NCBI GenBank assembly: GCA_023052935.1
Contig: CM041298.1
Span: 59,390,217-59,454,216 of the forward strand
Origin: Piezodorus guildinii
Taxonomy: Eukaryota > Arthropoda > Insecta > Hemiptera > Pentatomidae
Direction of reading: 5' to 3'
Length of the DNA stretch: 64,000 bases
Below, piece after piece: positions 63,200 to 64,000 of this stretch. The notes below the pieces were generated by a model. That model made no database searches. It had not been told where the DNA came from and saw nothing but the letters and a program-made list of their open reading frames with translations. Within the stretch, counting starts at the first letter, position 1, and each line of letters starts with the position of its first letter. Position numbers and translations under genes: made by a program.

Positions 63200-64000
63200 T
63201 AAAATACTGAAAAAAAAACACACGACTTTCACTTACCTCTGCAGTTTAAACCAGTTTAAGAATTAATTAATGAACCTTAATTTGAAAAAAAACAACATAA
63301 AGTTAATTTAAATATAAAGTTTATTAAGTTTCGATTGGAACATAATTTAATGATTATTAATGATTATTATACGCCAATATTAAATCATTACGTATAACAA
63401 TCAATAATAAATGTATGCACTTGTCACTTTACGTTTTACAACTTTTTATATAAGATAATATTTTGTTCTAAAATCTTTAGCTTTCCAACGGTATATTATG
63501 TCTATATTACTGTTCTTACTATCATAAACAAATATTTTTGCTTTTTTTACCTTTAGTTGGCCATCAAATTCGTTGAACATATATATTTAGCCGTTCTTTA
63601 TGAGTGCTAATAAGGTGATATTATTAATCTTCTGGAATGTACAAAATTAAAGGTACTTTAAGAGAAGAAAATACAAAAATTCACTGTATAAGCTCTGTTG
63701 GAAAGTCAATCACAATGCAATTTATATCAAGATCAATATATACCATATCAAACATAATTAAATTTTACATCGATATAGAGAGTTTAATCAAAATCGTTAG
63801 ATCCGTTTTTGAGAAAATCGTAAAAAAAACGCAAAAAGCATCGTATAAATAGTAATTTTGGTCAAATATTTTTAGTTATAAGTTGCTTTAACATCTAGGG
63901 CGTATATTTGGGCGTAAATATGAAATTTCAGTTTCCTACACATTTTAGTTTTCTTGCTGGAATTTCCACACCAACTACACTGGACACCACTGGAACACCG
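63200..64000 (+). repeat. Family T element, running off the window
   Basis: The head ACACACGACTTTCACTTACC at 63219-63238 is followed by the interior blocks in the normal order: AATCTTTAGCTTTCCAACGG (63472), AAATTAAAGGTACTTTAAGA (63645), ACATCGATATAGAGAGTTTA (63767), and TTTCAGTTTCC (63924). It reaches the start of the CCACACC region at 63967 and the window ends. The 71-codon frame 63637-63852 is not conserved in other copies. Confidence 0.75.

Noticed and set aside
1..64000. CRISPR arrays, bacterial operons, rRNA genes, LTR retrotransposons
   Set aside because: No regularly spaced short repeats, no gene packing with ribosome binding sites, no rRNA-like sequence and no pair of long direct repeats with a gag-pol frame were found by eye.

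Overview
The window looks like repeat-dense intergenic DNA from an AT-rich animal genome, most probably an arthropod. I base this on the mixture of I-, Jockey-, RTE- and CR1/R1-like non-LTR retrotransposons, a tRNA-derived SINE, mariner remnants, MITEs and long A/T homopolymers and microsatellites, and on the absence of bacterial gene packing. A crustacean (for example a copepod) and an insect cannot be told apart from sequence alone. No convincing intact host gene is present. Almost every recognisable reading frame is a 5'-truncated or decayed retrotransposon.

Layout. 1-8.0 kb: AT-rich DNA with SINE pieces and two opposed copies of a ~0.85 kb non-coding element, called family T here. 8.0-10.3 kb: a decayed protein fragment of an unrecognised conserved family, then an old RTE-like LINE (+) split by a younger RTE-like LINE (-) with a 15 bp target-site duplication (TSD). 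11.5-12.3 kb: a Jockey-like LINE, family J, which recurs at least ten times. 17.0 kb: a MITE with near-perfect arms. 18.3-20.4 kb: a GC-rich patch followed by two copies of a composite block that ends in internally deleted mariner remnants. 23.4-26.9 kb: a fold-back element, a CR1/Jockey-like reverse transcriptase relic, and a T element split by an I-clade LINE with a long open RNase H frame. 27.2-31.6 kb: a complete SINE with a 14 bp TSD, a J copy, a second RNase H LINE, a fold-back and another truncated LINE. 32.3-37.6 kb: SINE, several J relics, and a LINE whose 5' junction is a perfect 36 bp palindrome. 38-43 kb: small relics, a MITE with 29 bp inverted repeats, and a 1.3 kb inverted-repeat element split by J. 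44-46 kb: two J insertions inside a T element. 47-52 kb: SINEs, dispersed repeats and a roughly 0.75 kb segmental duplication present about three times. 52.9-58.9 kb: T with a fold-back inside, J copies, a SINE, a mariner relic and a LINE. 59.5-64 kb: repeats, a polyadenylated retrocopy end, a LINE, a SINE and a T copy that runs off the window.

The elements form a layered record. T copies are the commonest hosts, LINEs and SINEs landed in them, and several insertions are dated relative to each other by clean TSDs. The most unusual signals are recurrent hammerhead-ribozyme-like cores (CTGATGA, hairpin, GAAAC) in the fold-back elements, a YADE variant of the reverse transcriptase catalytic motif shared by two J copies, splice-donor-like sequence built into the inverted ends of family T, and the 36 bp palindrome at a LINE 5' junction. 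All family names are from motif reading by eye; no database search was run.
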